Positions 35,688 to 44,995 of a stretch of DNA of 64,000 bases are shown in pieces. A program made the translations under genes and the position numbers. Origin of the DNA: Erwinia sp. S63. GTDB taxonomy: Bacteria > Pseudomonadota > Gammaproteobacteria > Enterobacterales > Enterobacteriaceae. Within the stretch, counting starts at the first letter, position 1. Each line of letters opens with the position of its first letter. The stretch is from positions 124,001 through 188,000 of the forward strand of contig NZ_JACVUP010000003.1 of NCBI RefSeq assembly GCF_016625195.1, read 5' to 3'. Below the pieces are notes generated by a model. It had not been told where the DNA came from and did no database searches. It saw only the letters and a program-made list of their open reading frames with translations.

Positions 35688-36236
35688 CTAATTTTGCTCC
35701 GACAGCTGCACCGCCATGGTATTCGCTTCCAGCGCTTCGAAGATGTGCGGTTCGTCGGCGGGGTAGCAGATGTAGTCACCGGGATGAAGTTCGACCGGGG
35801 CATCGGTAGGCCCAACAAGTGCGCGACCCTGCGCAATAATGATGTGTTCAACCGAACCCGGCGGATGCGGATGAGAGGCGCGCGGTGCACCCGGTTGGCT
35901 GGTGATTAGATATAAATCACGACGACCGCCCGGCGGACAGCTGGCCAGTAGCGCGGCCTGGTAATCCGCGAGTTCAGCCGACACCATCATGCCCTCACCA
36001 CGACGGATCACCTGCAAACGCTTCACTTCCGGTTCCATCAGGCGGGCAAACGGAATATTGAGCGCCACGCACAGTGACCATAACGTCTCAATGCTGGGAT
36101 TGCCGTTGCCCGCTTCCAGTTGGGAAAGCGTGGATTTCGCAATGCCGGCACGGCGGGCGACTTCGGTTAACGAGAGCCCTGCACGCTGGCGTTCGCGCAC
36201 TAATCCAGCAGAGATAAGATCGATCGGTGGTGTCAC
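35688..36236 (-). CDS. XRE-type transcriptional regulator with cupin domain
   Basis: A 182-residue regulator. The N-terminal helix-turn-helix (LVRERQRAGLSLTEVARRAGIAKSTLSQLEAGNGNPSIETLW) is followed by a C-terminal cupin barrel (about residues 105-180, HPPGSVEHIIIAQGRALVGPTDAPVELHPGDYICYPADEPHIFEAL) that usually senses a small ligand. The start is a GTG with AGGAG 7 bp upstream. Being divergent from azlCD by about 100 bp, it most likely controls that pair. Confidence 0.88.
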   Translation of the reverse strand: MTPPIDLISAGLVRERQRAGLSLTEVARRAGIAKSTLSQLEAGNGNPSIETLWSLCVALNIPFARLMEPEVKRLQVIRRGEGMMVSAELADYQAALLASCPPGGRRDLYLITSQPGAPRASHPHPPGSVEHIIIAQGRALVGPTDAPVELHPGDYICYPADEPHIFEALEANTMAVQLSEQN

Positions 36237-36338
36237 AATTACTCCTGTTCTTTATATCGAACGTTTTGTTCATCTTGTAAAACAATTCGGGCGCGTTCAT
36301 TATAACGGCTTTCCTGTTCGATATGAGATCAAATTGTG

Positions 36339-37013
36339 ATGCGTCTGGGTGCAGTTCCGCTTGATCGCGGCGTATTAAAAGCGATTTTCCTGGTTTGTCT
36401 GGCCGACGGTATTGTCGGGCTCTCTTACGGTTCGCTGGCGGCGGCGGATGGTTTTCCGCTGTGGGTGCCCATCGCGCTCTCGACGATGGTGCTGGCAGGC
36501 GCATCCGAGTTTCTGTTCATCGGCATTGTGGCCGGTGGTGGCAGCCCATTAACAGCTGCGGCGGCGGGTTTACTGGTCAACGCGCGCCACTTGCCCTTTG
36601 GTATTGCAGTGAAAGATCTGGTCGGGCAGGGCGGACGCAGTTTGCTGGGTTGCCATATCATGAATGACGAAAGCGTGGTATTTGGCATTTCGCAAAAGAC
36701 GCTTTCCCAGCGACGCGCCGCATACTGGGTGTGTGGTTTAGGGATTTTTGCTATCTGGCCACTCAGCGTGGTGTGCGGCGCATTTATCGGGCGCTTCATT
36801 CCTGATGTTTCGGCGATTGGTCTCGATGCGGTTTTCCCTGCCATCCTGATCGCGCTGATCTTTCCCGCTTTGCGTCAACGTCGCACGCGGATTCCGGCCA
36901 CACTCGGTACGGCATTGTCAGTACTCGCCACGCCGTTTGTTCCGGCGGGAATGCCGGTATTGTTTTCATTGTTGGGCTTATTAAGCTGGCGGGAGCGCAA
37001 AAATGCACAATAA
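36339..37013 (+). CDS. azlC: AzlC-family branched-chain amino-acid exporter, large subunit
   Basis: A 224-residue membrane protein with about six segments (LVCLADGIVGLSYGSLAAADGFPLWVPIALSTMVLAGASEF), the AzlC/YgaZ family. With AzlD it exports branched-chain amino acids or analogues. ATG 36339 is preferred, though a GTG one codon upstream is possible. It overlaps azlD by 11 bp. Confidence 0.88.
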   Translation: MRLGAVPLDRGVLKAIFLVCLADGIVGLSYGSLAAADGFPLWVPIALSTMVLAGASEFLFIGIVAGGGSPLTAAAAGLLVNARHLPFGIAVKDLVGQGGRSLLGCHIMNDESVVFGISQKTLSQRRAAYWVCGLGIFAIWPLSVVCGAFIGRFIPDVSAIGLDAVFPAILIALIFPALRQRRTRIPATLGTALSVLATPFVPAGMPVLFSLLGLLSWRERKNAQ

Positions 37014-37323
37014 CTTCGTGATTGCCGGGATCGCGCTGCTGGCCGTCGGCACTTATGTGATGCGCTTCGCGGGTTACCGACTGGGAAGCCGTATGCCGAT
37101 GTCGGAATCGGTGCGCAATATGCTCTCGGATGCTGCTACGGTGCTATTGCTGGCGGTTGCCGTCACCACCGCACTATTTGAAGGCAGTCACTTCGCAGGT
37201 GTCGCGCGGATAGCGGGCGTGTTGTTTGCCGTGTTTCTCGCCTGGCGCCGTACGCCGTTGATTTTAGTGATTGTTGGCGCGGCCGTGATGACGGCATTGC
37301 TGCGTTATTTTGGGGTGCCTTAA
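37003..37323 (+). CDS. azlD: AzlD-family small subunit of branched-chain amino-acid exporter
   Basis: A 106-residue partner with about four membrane segments (TYVMRFAGYRLGSRMPMSESVRNMLSDAATVLLLAVA). The overlap with azlC and the pairing with AzlC are the family norm. Confidence 0.88.
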   Translation: MHNNFVIAGIALLAVGTYVMRFAGYRLGSRMPMSESVRNMLSDAATVLLLAVAVTTALFEGSHFAGVARIAGVLFAVFLAWRRTPLILVIVGAAVMTALLRYFGVP

Positions 37324-37397
37324 GCCAAAAAGAACAAACTTGCGGCAAGGGTTTTGCTAATGTGGGATTTCCGTATTCATCGCACAGAGAAGAATCC

Positions 37398-37868
37398 ATG
37401 ACACCGCGCTTAGCGCTTCCACATGAAGCCGCCGACTTGTGGCGTATTCGCAATCTCGCGATTCGCGATGGCTGCCAGTCAGTTTATCCGCCTGAAGTGA
37501 TTGCCGCATGGACGCCTGATGCGTTGCCGTCAGGTTACTTTGAGGCGATTAAGGGCAATCCTTTCTACGTGATCGACGATCCTGAACTGGGCGCTGCCGC
37601 TACGGGCTTTCTCGATATCAAAACCGGTAGCGTAGAAGCCATTTTTACTCTGCCAGCCTGCAACGGCAAAGGCTATGCCAGCGCCATTATGATCGCGATT
37701 ATCGCGGAAGCCCGCCAGCGTGGTTTCCGGCAGCTCAATTTAGCCGCAACGCCCAATGCCAGCGGTTTTTATCTGCGCCACGGCTTTAGCACGGTGCGTG
37801 AAGCTTTGTATCCTTCTGCGTTAGCCAAAGCCGATCTCCCCTGCGTCGAAATGACACTGACACTATGA
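37398..37868 (+). CDS. GNAT family N-acetyltransferase
   Basis: A 156-residue acetyltransferase. The acetyl-CoA loop reads LPACNGKGYASAIMIAII, and the C-terminal ATPNASGFYLRHGFSTVRE completes the fold. The ATG at 37398 (AGAGAAG ahead) gives a normal GNAT start; the frame open from 37362 adds 12 residues without a site. Substrate unknown. Confidence 0.82.
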   Translation: MTPRLALPHEAADLWRIRNLAIRDGCQSVYPPEVIAAWTPDALPSGYFEAIKGNPFYVIDDPELGAAATGFLDIKTGSVEAIFTLPACNGKGYASAIMIAIIAEARQRGFRQLNLAATPNASGFYLRHGFSTVREALYPSALAKADLPCVEMTLTL

Positions 37869-37887
37869 TTGAGTAAGTGAAAACAAC

Positions 37888-38871
37888 ATGGACAGCGCCA
37901 AAATGGTGATTAACTGTGTGGCTTATCGCCACGGCAAACGTGAAGAGCATGTCGATGTCGCCGACATCAGCGAAGTACTCAAAGACGAGAGTGCGTTTAT
38001 CTGGCTGGGTTTGAATCAGCCTGAACCGGCTTTTATGCAGACGTTGCAGGAAGAGTTTGGCCTGCATGAGTTAGCGATTGAGGATGCGCTGGTGGCCCAT
38101 CAGCGCCCAAAGATTGAGCAGTACGGTGAGTCGGTGTTTATCGTGGTGAAAACGGCGCATCTCGACGATCAGCAGCGTATTAGCTTTGGTGAAACCCACT
38201 TTTTCCTCGGGAAAAACTTCCTGATCACTGTCCGCCACGGTTCATCGGAGGGCTATGCGGCGATTCGTGCCAGGGCAGAAAAAAACCACACTATGCTGTG
38301 TCAGGGACCGGGCTACGCGTTTTACTGCATTCTCGACTTTATCGTTGACCACTACAGCAAAATCACCGAATCACTCAGTGAACGTATCGGTACGCTGGAA
38401 GAGGGCATGTTTACCACCCGCTTTGACAGCAAAACGCTGGAGGATGTCTATCATCTCCGGCGCGAACTGCTGGCGCTGCGCAATGCCGCGATGCCGGTGA
38501 CTGAAATTTGCGCCCAGCTGGCGCGTTTTCACGAAGACATTATTCCGAAGAACCTGCGTGCCTACCTGCGTGACGTTCAGGATCATGCTCATCACGTGAT
38601 GATCGATGCCGAGGACATGCGTGAAATGCTCACCAGCGCGATGCAGGTCAATCTGGCGCTGGTGTCGGTTCAGCAGAGCGAAGTGAATAAAAAGCTCGCT
38701 GGTTGGGGTGCGGTGCTGATCGTCCCGACCATTGTCTTCAGTATGTACGGCATGAACTTCTCTGATATGCCTGAACTGAAAACCCACTTTGGCTATCCTG
38801 CGGTACTGGTAGTGACGCTGGCGATCTGTGGCGTGATGTGGTCACGACTGAAAAAAGCAGGCTGGCTGTAA
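37888..38871 (+). CDS. CorA-family divalent cation transporter
   Basis: A 327-residue CorA-type channel. A large cytoplasmic N-terminal domain (about 1-265) with a long stalk helix (RRELLALRNAAMPVTEICAQLAR) is followed by two C-terminal membrane helices. The selectivity motif YGMNF lies between them and MPEL after it. The protein forms pentamers that pass Mg2+, Co2+ or Ni2+ (CorA) or Zn2+ (ZntB). The GMN motif supports a Mg2+/Co2+ role. Start codon not certain; a second ATG lies five codons in. Confidence 0.87.
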   Translation: MDSAKMVINCVAYRHGKREEHVDVADISEVLKDESAFIWLGLNQPEPAFMQTLQEEFGLHELAIEDALVAHQRPKIEQYGESVFIVVKTAHLDDQQRISFGETHFFLGKNFLITVRHGSSEGYAAIRARAEKNHTMLCQGPGYAFYCILDFIVDHYSKITESLSERIGTLEEGMFTTRFDSKTLEDVYHLRRELLALRNAAMPVTEICAQLARFHEDIIPKNLRAYLRDVQDHAHHVMIDAEDMREMLTSAMQVNLALVSVQQSEVNKKLAGWGAVLIVPTIVFSMYGMNFSDMPELKTHFGYPAVLVVTLAICGVMWSRLKKAGWL

Positions 38872-39178
38872 TCTTTTTATCAGATGACTTTATTATCACT
38901 GCGCTGGTGATAGCGGCGCAGTGAACTGAGATCTCCATCCACACATTTCCCTGAACGATTCACTTGCAACTGAGTCACTGAGCGGCTTGTCGCGCAAAAC
39001 CTTCATCCAATTGCCACGACTTTGTCATTTCGCTGTTTTTTTCATCATCATCTTTTCCTATAACAATGTCAGATTAAATACAACATATCCCACATTAACC
39101 ACATGACCCGGTCTTGATTCATTCGCCAACTGTTGCCACTATCGCTGCATAGTGATGCCAGAAATGCAGGGTGTAACC
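38872..39178. other. Intergenic region between the CorA and amidase genes
   Basis: About 300 bp without a gene. An 8-bp hairpin (CACTGCGC / GCGCAGTG, 38897-38923) may end the CorA transcript. The rest is AT-rich, with a likely promoter for the amidase that I could not pin to hexamers. Nothing else seen. Confidence 0.4.
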
Positions 39179-40603
39179 ATGGCGGTGGACCAGAATTTAT
39201 TTAACTCGATGCCTGATGTTATTGGCGCGGCGCAGCAGATTCACCGTGGTGATATCAGCAGTGAAAAGCTGGTGGGGAATTGCCTTCAGCAAATTAAATC
39301 CCACAATCCCACATTGAATGCTTTTGGTGATGTTTACGATGAGCAGGCAATGGAAGACGCTAAAAGCTGCGATCGCGAACGTCAGTCGGGCAAGAGTCGG
39401 GGTCCATTGCACGGTGTGCCGTTCGGCGTCAAAGATCTGTTCTCAACGGCTGGGTTGCGCACCACCAAAGGTTCGCTCACCTCACTGGATAACGTACCAG
39501 AAAATGATGCGCCGATTATTGAGCGACTGAAGGCGGCGGGAGCGATCATTGTCGGCAAAACCGCGACCACCGAGTTTGGCTGGACCGGATCAAGCTATTC
39601 ACGGGTATTTGGTCATGGGCGCAATCCGTGGGATCCGGCGTTGACCAGCGGCGGTTCCAGTTCGGGATCAGCAATCAGCGTGGCGGCGCGCATGGTGCCC
39701 GCCGCGCTGGGCTCCGACGGTGGCGGATCGGTGCGTATCCCCGGCGCTTTTTGTGGCATTTTCGCCCTTAAAGCTTCACTGGGACGCATCCCGACCTGGC
39801 CGTGGTCTGCCACTGAAATGCTCAGTCATGCCGGGCCGATGACGCGCACGGTTCGTGATAGCGCACTGCTGTTTGATCTGCTTTCGGGACCGGATGCGCG
39901 CGACCATCAGGCGCTGCCAGCGAAAAATGAATCCTGGCTGGCACGCTGCGACCAGCCATTGCCCGCACTGCGTGTGCATTACAGTCCAACGCTGTTTAAC
40001 ACACCGGTCGACGAGCAGATTGCGCGTTGCGTCGAACAGGCGGTAGAGCAGATTGCCCATACGTTACCGGTGACGCTCACGGCACGCCCGCTGGATTGGT
40101 CATCACCGTTTGAGACATTTGACACTTTATGGAGCGGCGGACGCGGTGTGGCTTATGGTGCCGCACTGCAGCAGCAGCTCGACCAGCTCGATCCGGGCTT
40201 TGCCGCGCTGATTGAACGCGCGCAGCGCCTGAATCTGGCCGACTACCTGGCGGCGCAAAAACAACGCGCGGCGTTTGCCGGACAGGTGCACGCCTTGTTT
40301 GACAGCGTGGATTTACTGATCACGCCTACGCTGCCAGTGCTGCCGTTCTCGGCCGATCGCCATGTGCCGGAAAATCAGTCGCCGGGCGACAGCGGAGTAG
40401 AGTGGGCGCGCTGGACACCTTTCACCTGGCCATTCAATTTGAGTGGTAATCCGGCGGCGACGATTCCTTGTGGTTTTACCCCGCAGGGGTTGCCGGTGGG
40501 CTTGCAGGTGATCGGCCGACGTTATGCGGAAGGCGACGTATTGCAGTTCTGCGCGGCGCTCGAAGCCCTGATGCCGTGGGATCAACATCAACCTTCTCTG
40601 TAA
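39179..40603 (+). CDS. Amidase signature family protein
   Basis: A 474-residue amidase with the Ser-cisSer-Lys catalytic set: Lys in GVPFGVKDLF (about residue 85), the glycine-serine run TSGGSSSGSAISVAA with cis-Ser, and nucleophile Ser in GSDGGGSVRIPGAFCG. It hydrolyses an amide to acid and ammonia or amine. The ATG at 39179 is chosen for the AGGG before it; the frame stays open 9 codons upstream. Followed by a DeoR-type regulator and an M20 amidohydrolase, it probably opens a catabolic route for an amide compound whose identity cannot be seen. Confidence 0.88.
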   Translation: MAVDQNLFNSMPDVIGAAQQIHRGDISSEKLVGNCLQQIKSHNPTLNAFGDVYDEQAMEDAKSCDRERQSGKSRGPLHGVPFGVKDLFSTAGLRTTKGSLTSLDNVPENDAPIIERLKAAGAIIVGKTATTEFGWTGSSYSRVFGHGRNPWDPALTSGGSSSGSAISVAARMVPAALGSDGGGSVRIPGAFCGIFALKASLGRIPTWPWSATEMLSHAGPMTRTVRDSALLFDLLSGPDARDHQALPAKNESWLARCDQPLPALRVHYSPTLFNTPVDEQIARCVEQAVEQIAHTLPVTLTARPLDWSSPFETFDTLWSGGRGVAYGAALQQQLDQLDPGFAALIERAQRLNLADYLAAQKQRAAFAGQVHALFDSVDLLITPTLPVLPFSADRHVPENQSPGDSGVEWARWTPFTWPFNLSGNPAATIPCGFTPQGLPVGLQVIGRRYAEGDVLQFCAALEALMPWDQHQPSL

Positions 40604-40668
40604 GGCGCGGTCTTGAGACCGCCCGAAAGGTATACTGCGGTTTTGGCCTCTAAAAACAGAAGGTAAGC

Positions 40669-41466
40669 ATGATTAATCAGCCACGACTGGATGAGATAAA
40701 ACGGATTTTACACCACGACAAACGGGTGCGCGTCACGGAACTGGCGCAGAAATTCGTGGTGTCAGAAGAGACGATTCGCCGCGATCTTAAATATCTGGAA
40801 GAGCAGAGCGTATTACGACGCGTGCACGGCGGTGCCATTTTACCGGTGCCCAGCGAAGAGCAGCCGTTACAGATCCGCAGCCGTATCAAGCCGCGTGCTA
40901 AAGCGCGGATTGGTCAGCTGGCAAGCGAATTAGTGGAAGAGGGGATGGCGCTGTTTCTGGATACCGGCACTTCAACGCTGGCACTGGCGCAGCAGTTGAC
41001 CCGCTTCTCGCGTTTGAAGGTTATCACGAACTCAATGGATATCGCCGCGCTGCTAACGCAGCAAAGCGACAACGCTGTCACGCTAACACCAGGGCGCGTT
41101 CGGCGAAATGATAACGCACTGATTGGCCCCCATACGCTGGAGTTCGCGCGTCAATTCCACTACGACATTGCCTTTATGGGCATTGGTGCAGTGGATCGGG
41201 ACAACGGTTTTATGGATTACGAAGAGCCTGAGGCGTTATTAAGGCGCGTGCTGAGCACGCACTGTCGCCAGAGTGTGATTCTGGCAGATGAAGGCAAATT
41301 TGGACTGCGAACCTTTGTGAACACGCTGCCGTTTAGCGCGGTTGACACCTTAGTGACCAATGCGCGACCCGCGGCAGCTTTTGTAGCGAGTCTGGAGAGT
41401 GCCCATGTCAACATCCTCCATCCCGGCAATGCCGAGGATGACACCGCAAGATTATCAGGCGTTTGA
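40669..41466 (+). CDS. DeoR/GlpR-family transcriptional regulator
   Basis: A 265-residue regulator with a DeoR helix-turn-helix (RLDEIKRILHHDKRVRVTELAQKFVVSEETIRRDLKYLEEQSVLRRVHGGAI) and the C-terminal sugar-phosphate-isomerase-like sensor (FLDTGTSTLALAQQL ... VITNSMDIA). These regulators usually respond to phosphorylated metabolites, which fits the two kinases downstream. AGAAGG precedes the ATG. Its 3' end overlaps the next gene by about 60 bp. Confidence 0.88.
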   Translation: MINQPRLDEIKRILHHDKRVRVTELAQKFVVSEETIRRDLKYLEEQSVLRRVHGGAILPVPSEEQPLQIRSRIKPRAKARIGQLASELVEEGMALFLDTGTSTLALAQQLTRFSRLKVITNSMDIAALLTQQSDNAVTLTPGRVRRNDNALIGPHTLEFARQFHYDIAFMGIGAVDRDNGFMDYEEPEALLRRVLSTHCRQSVILADEGKFGLRTFVNTLPFSAVDTLVTNARPAAAFVASLESAHVNILHPGNAEDDTARLSGV

Positions 41467-42688
41467 TGCGCTGTTCGCCCTCAGCAGCAGTATTGGTGCG
41501 ACACCCGCAGGCGGCTTACATCGCCTGACGGCATCCGCTGCGGATAAGCAAATGCGCGATGCCTTTTGTACCTGGCTGACGCAACAGGGTTTTCACGTTC
41601 ACGTGGATGAAATTGGCAACATCTTTGGCTTAATGACGCTTTGCGAAGGCGCGCCGTGGGTGCTGTGCGGTTCGCATCTGGACAGCCAACCGCTGGGTGG
41701 GCGTTTCGACGGTGCCTACGGCGTCACCGGCGCTGCAGTGACCATCGCAACATTGGCTCGCCAGCTGCGCGACCATTCGCAAACCGCGCAACGTAATCTG
41801 GCGGTGGTGAACTGGACCAATGAAGAGGGTGCGCGCTTTCAACCCAGCCTGACCGGCAGTTCAGTGTTCACAGGCGCACTCTCGCTGGAACAGGCTCTGG
41901 ATTGTTGTGATGGCGAAGGCATCTCGTTGCAAACAGCTTTGCAAAATATTGGTTATCGCGGCACGGCGTTACCCGATCTGACGGTGGCGGCCTACTGCGA
42001 ACTGCACGTTGAGCAAGGCCCACATCTTGAATTGCAGCAGAAACAGATAGGCGTAGTGACGGAAACCTGGGCGGCACTGAAATGGCAGGTGACATTTCGC
42101 GGAGAGCAAAATCATACCGGCCCGGCATTGATGGATCGCCGACGGGATGCGCTGCTGGCAGCCGCGCACACCATTGTGGCGGTGCGTGCAGAGGCTGAAC
42201 GCTATGGCGAAGCGCTGCATACCTCGGTGGGTCGTCTGGAAACCGTGCCTAATTCGCCGAACGTAGTGACTTCTGAAGCCACGTTATTTATTGAGTTTCG
42301 TTCTGCTGATGAAGCGCTATTGCGCCAGTTGCGCGACAGCTTCGGCCAGCAGATGCAATCGATTGCGCAGAATACGTCCACCGATGTCAGTCTCGACCGT
42401 GCACAGTATCGTCCACGACAGCAGTTACATGCGGCATTGAGTGATCTGGCCTTAGCGCAGGCGGAAAAATTGGGGTTGAAAGCGATGCCGATGCGTTCAG
42501 TAGCAGGTCACGATGCGATAAGCATGAGCTATCACTGCCCGAGTGCATTGCTGTTCGTGCCCAGCGTGGACGGCCTTTCGCACAATGAACGTGAATTCAC
42601 CGCCACCGCCGACCTGCATCGCGGTCTCGATATGTTGATGGCGCTGCTCACTGAGTTCTGCCTGAAAGGGGAGGACGCCCTATGTTGA
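41405..42688 (+). CDS. M20-family Zn-dependent hydrolase (allantoate amidohydrolase / N-carbamoyl-amino-acid hydrolase-like)
   Basis: A 427-residue metallo-amidohydrolase of the HyuC/AllC branch. Metal ligands are visible in LCGSHLDSQPLGGRFDGAYG (His, Asp), NWTNEEGARF (Glu-Glu) and a later SVDGLSHNEREFT (His). AllC/HyuC enzymes hydrolyse allantoate or N-carbamoyl amino acids. The ATG at 41405 has GGAG at good spacing but lies inside the end of the regulator gene; starts at 41429 or 41438 are alternatives. It overlaps the first kinase gene by 7 bp, suggesting tight co-translation. Exact substrate unknown. Confidence 0.85.
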   Translation: MSTSSIPAMPRMTPQDYQAFDALFALSSSIGATPAGGLHRLTASAADKQMRDAFCTWLTQQGFHVHVDEIGNIFGLMTLCEGAPWVLCGSHLDSQPLGGRFDGAYGVTGAAVTIATLARQLRDHSQTAQRNLAVVNWTNEEGARFQPSLTGSSVFTGALSLEQALDCCDGEGISLQTALQNIGYRGTALPDLTVAAYCELHVEQGPHLELQQKQIGVVTETWAALKWQVTFRGEQNHTGPALMDRRRDALLAAAHTIVAVRAEAERYGEALHTSVGRLETVPNSPNVVTSEATLFIEFRSADEALLRQLRDSFGQQMQSIAQNTSTDVSLDRAQYRPRQQLHAALSDLALAQAEKLGLKAMPMRSVAGHDAISMSYHCPSALLFVPSVDGLSHNEREFTATADLHRGLDMLMALLTEFCLKGEDALC

Positions 42689-43617
42689 TGCGTTTACAGC
42701 AAGCGCTGGCGAGTTGGCAACCCGCGCAATCCTTTGATATTCAGCCAGGCACGGCAGGTGTGGCGTCACCGCATCGTTTAGCGACGGAATGGGCCGGATT
42801 TCGCCTGCAGTCAGCGGGGCAAGGCTATTATGCCAAGGTGCTGTTCGATGATCAGAAAGCGTTGATTGATTTCCAGCGCAGCGCCGAAATCAGCCGCCAG
42901 GCGGGCGAGTTGGGCATCGCCCCGGCGCTATGCCACGCCGATCCGCACAATGGCGTTCTGATCTTCGCGGCGCTGGATGACAGCTTCCGCTGGGCGCGAC
43001 TGGATGCATTACGCGATCCGCATCACTTTGCCAGCCTGACGCGCACGCTGGATAAATTACATCACTCAGGATTGCCGCTGCCCTTACACAGCCGCCAGCA
43101 GGATATGTTGCGGCTACGACTTCAGCTGGAAACGCAGGGTGTGCAACAGCCAGAAGAGCTGCGGTGGATGGGGGAATGTGTCGATTTGGCGTGGGAAGCA
43201 CTCAACGCCGCGTCCTATACACCCGTTTTGATCCACGGCGATAACATCGCCAGCAACTGGATGGTCAACGCTCAGGGTGAATGGCGCTTGCTGGACTTTG
43301 ACTATGCCGCGCGCGGGGATGCCTGGCACGATATCGCGACGCTCATCCACGAACAACTGCCCACTGACGATCGCTGGCGTGATGCGATCCGTGCGTGGCG
43401 CGGTGACTGCAGCGAGGCTGATGTGGCGCGTTGTCGCTTATATGCGCTGGTGGATGATTATCACTGGACGCTGTGGGGCATGCTGAACGGTGTCACCAGC
43501 ATGCGCGGTCTGGAGTTTGCCAAGCTCGGCCAGTGGATGCTGTTGCGCTGCCGTCAGAGCCTGAGCGATCCCCGTTTTGAACGTTGGTTAAACCTGACTG
43601 CGGAGCAGGCAAAATGA
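42682..43617 (+). CDS. APH/choline-kinase-fold phosphotransferase
   Basis: A 311-residue aminoglycoside-phosphotransferase-fold kinase. The catalytic loop VLIHGDNIASNWMVN (Asp base, Asn) and the metal motif WRLLDFDYAARGD are intact. In a catabolic operon, such kinases act on small hydroxyl compounds such as choline, ethanolamine, hydroxylysine or homoserine rather than drugs. GGGGAGG lies before the ATG and the gene overlaps both neighbours by 4-7 bp. Confidence 0.82.
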   Translation: MLMRLQQALASWQPAQSFDIQPGTAGVASPHRLATEWAGFRLQSAGQGYYAKVLFDDQKALIDFQRSAEISRQAGELGIAPALCHADPHNGVLIFAALDDSFRWARLDALRDPHHFASLTRTLDKLHHSGLPLPLHSRQQDMLRLRLQLETQGVQQPEELRWMGECVDLAWEALNAASYTPVLIHGDNIASNWMVNAQGEWRLLDFDYAARGDAWHDIATLIHEQLPTDDRWRDAIRAWRGDCSEADVARCRLYALVDDYHWTLWGMLNGVTSMRGLEFAKLGQWMLLRCRQSLSDPRFERWLNLTAEQAK

Positions 43618-44552
43618 GCAAATCTCTGGGTGAAGCGCAAAGCTGGCAGGAACAGCGGGTGGAACAAGCCATTACGGCGATGTCGGAATGGCAGGGCAGG
43701 GCGGTTCAGTATCGTCCGGTAAGCGGCGGTATTTCCAACGCCAACTGGCATGTCGCAGTCGAAGGCGCGCCTTGTGCTTATTTCATCAAAATTCCCGGCG
43801 AAGGCACCGAACGCTTTATCAATCGTGACACCGCACATGAAGCGAGCCTGAAAGCCGCGCAAACCGGCTACGGCGTGCCGGTGGTGGCCTATTTGCGTGA
43901 TCTTGGCGTGGAAGTGTTTGAGTTCATTGATGGCTGGCGCGCATCGTCAAACCTCGATTTCCAGCAATCCGTGATTCGTCATCGTGCGTTGCAGGGCTTG
44001 AAAAGTTTCAACGATCAGCCGTTGCTCAAGCAGAACAAAACCGTATTCGACATGCTTAATGAGCATATTGAGCAGGTCAGTGCACTCAATGTCGCGCTCT
44101 CTGCTGATGCTGCCTGGTTGCACAAGCAGGCACAGCGCGCGCAGCAGGCGTTAGAAGCGGCGGGATTAGATTTGGTGCCGTGCATGAATGACACGCTGGC
44201 GGGTAACTTCATGCTCAATGCGCAGAACGATATTCGCCTGGTCGATTTTGAATATGCATCAAATAACGATCGCTGTTATGAACTGGCGCTGTGGTTTGGC
44301 GAAATGTTTTTCACACCGAAAATAGAACAGGAATTGCTGGAGGACTATTTCGGTAAAGTGGATGCAGGATTATTCGCTCGCGTGCAAATTCATAAATATC
44401 TTGCGGATATGAAGTGGTCAACCTGGGCCATTATTCAACATCATGTGGCCGATATTGATTTTGATTTTTCAAAATATGGTGCCTGGAAGCATTTACGGGC
44501 GCGCAGCGTGTTAAATCATCCCGACTGGGAAAACTGGCTGCGCGCGGTGTAA
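43614..44552 (+). CDS. Second APH/choline-kinase-fold phosphotransferase
   Basis: A 312-residue kinase of the same fold, diverged from the preceding one. PVSGGISNANWHV is the nucleotide-binding strand, LVPCMNDTLAGNFML the catalytic loop (Asn-Asp where His-Gly-Asp is usual) and IRLVDFEYASNNDRCYELALWF the metal motif, close to choline/ethanolamine kinases. The start is the ATGA overlap with the previous stop. Two adjacent, different kinases suggest either two substrates, two steps, or a heteromer. Confidence 0.82.
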   Translation: MSKSLGEAQSWQEQRVEQAITAMSEWQGRAVQYRPVSGGISNANWHVAVEGAPCAYFIKIPGEGTERFINRDTAHEASLKAAQTGYGVPVVAYLRDLGVEVFEFIDGWRASSNLDFQQSVIRHRALQGLKSFNDQPLLKQNKTVFDMLNEHIEQVSALNVALSADAAWLHKQAQRAQQALEAAGLDLVPCMNDTLAGNFMLNAQNDIRLVDFEYASNNDRCYELALWFGEMFFTPKIEQELLEDYFGKVDAGLFARVQIHKYLADMKWSTWAIIQHHVADIDFDFSKYGAWKHLRARSVLNHPDWENWLRAV

Positions 44553-44725
44553 GCGTAACGCGCCGGGATTAAGTCTTTGTAAGATCGTCTGTAACATTAT
44601 CCGTCCGTCGTATTTTGGGACAGCGCTCTTTGCTGTCTGATGTTGAGGTTACACCCAAGGGGAAATGCTGATATTCAGCAGGTAAAGGAGTGCGCACACC
44701 GTCAATTAATATTGAGGAGGTTATT

Positions 44726-44995
44726 ATGAGTTCGATGGTCATGGTGCAGCAATTACGCGCCCGCATAAGTATTAAAAATAAAATCTTCGCCCTATACCTG
44801 TTGGCATTATTACTGCTGGCACTTTGCCCACCGCTTTATTTAAGCGTCAGCGGAAGTAGTGCATTATTACTGGGGATACCTCTGCCGATCGTTTATTGGC
44901 TCGCGATTGCGGTCTTCCTCGGTGTGGGATTATGGGTTATGTATCTGGCGGAATGCGCGTTTGGCGAAATTCCGGATGATGAGGAAGTCGCATGA
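44726..44995 (+). CDS. Small inner-membrane protein, probable symporter partner
   Basis: An 89-residue protein with two membrane helices (about residues 20-40 and 50-75) and an acidic C-terminus ending EIPDDEEVA. A strong GAGGAGG precedes the ATG. It overlaps the following sodium/solute symporter by 4 bp, like the YjcH-ActP and YhdT-PanF pairs, where a short two-helix protein accompanies the carrier. It does not clearly match those families. A 173-bp gap upstream with a GACAGC/GCTGTC hairpin (44619-44637) may hold a separate promoter. Confidence 0.7.
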   Translation: MSSMVMVQQLRARISIKNKIFALYLLALLLLALCPPLYLSVSGSSALLLGIPLPIVYWLAIAVFLGVGLWVMYLAECAFGEIPDDEEVA

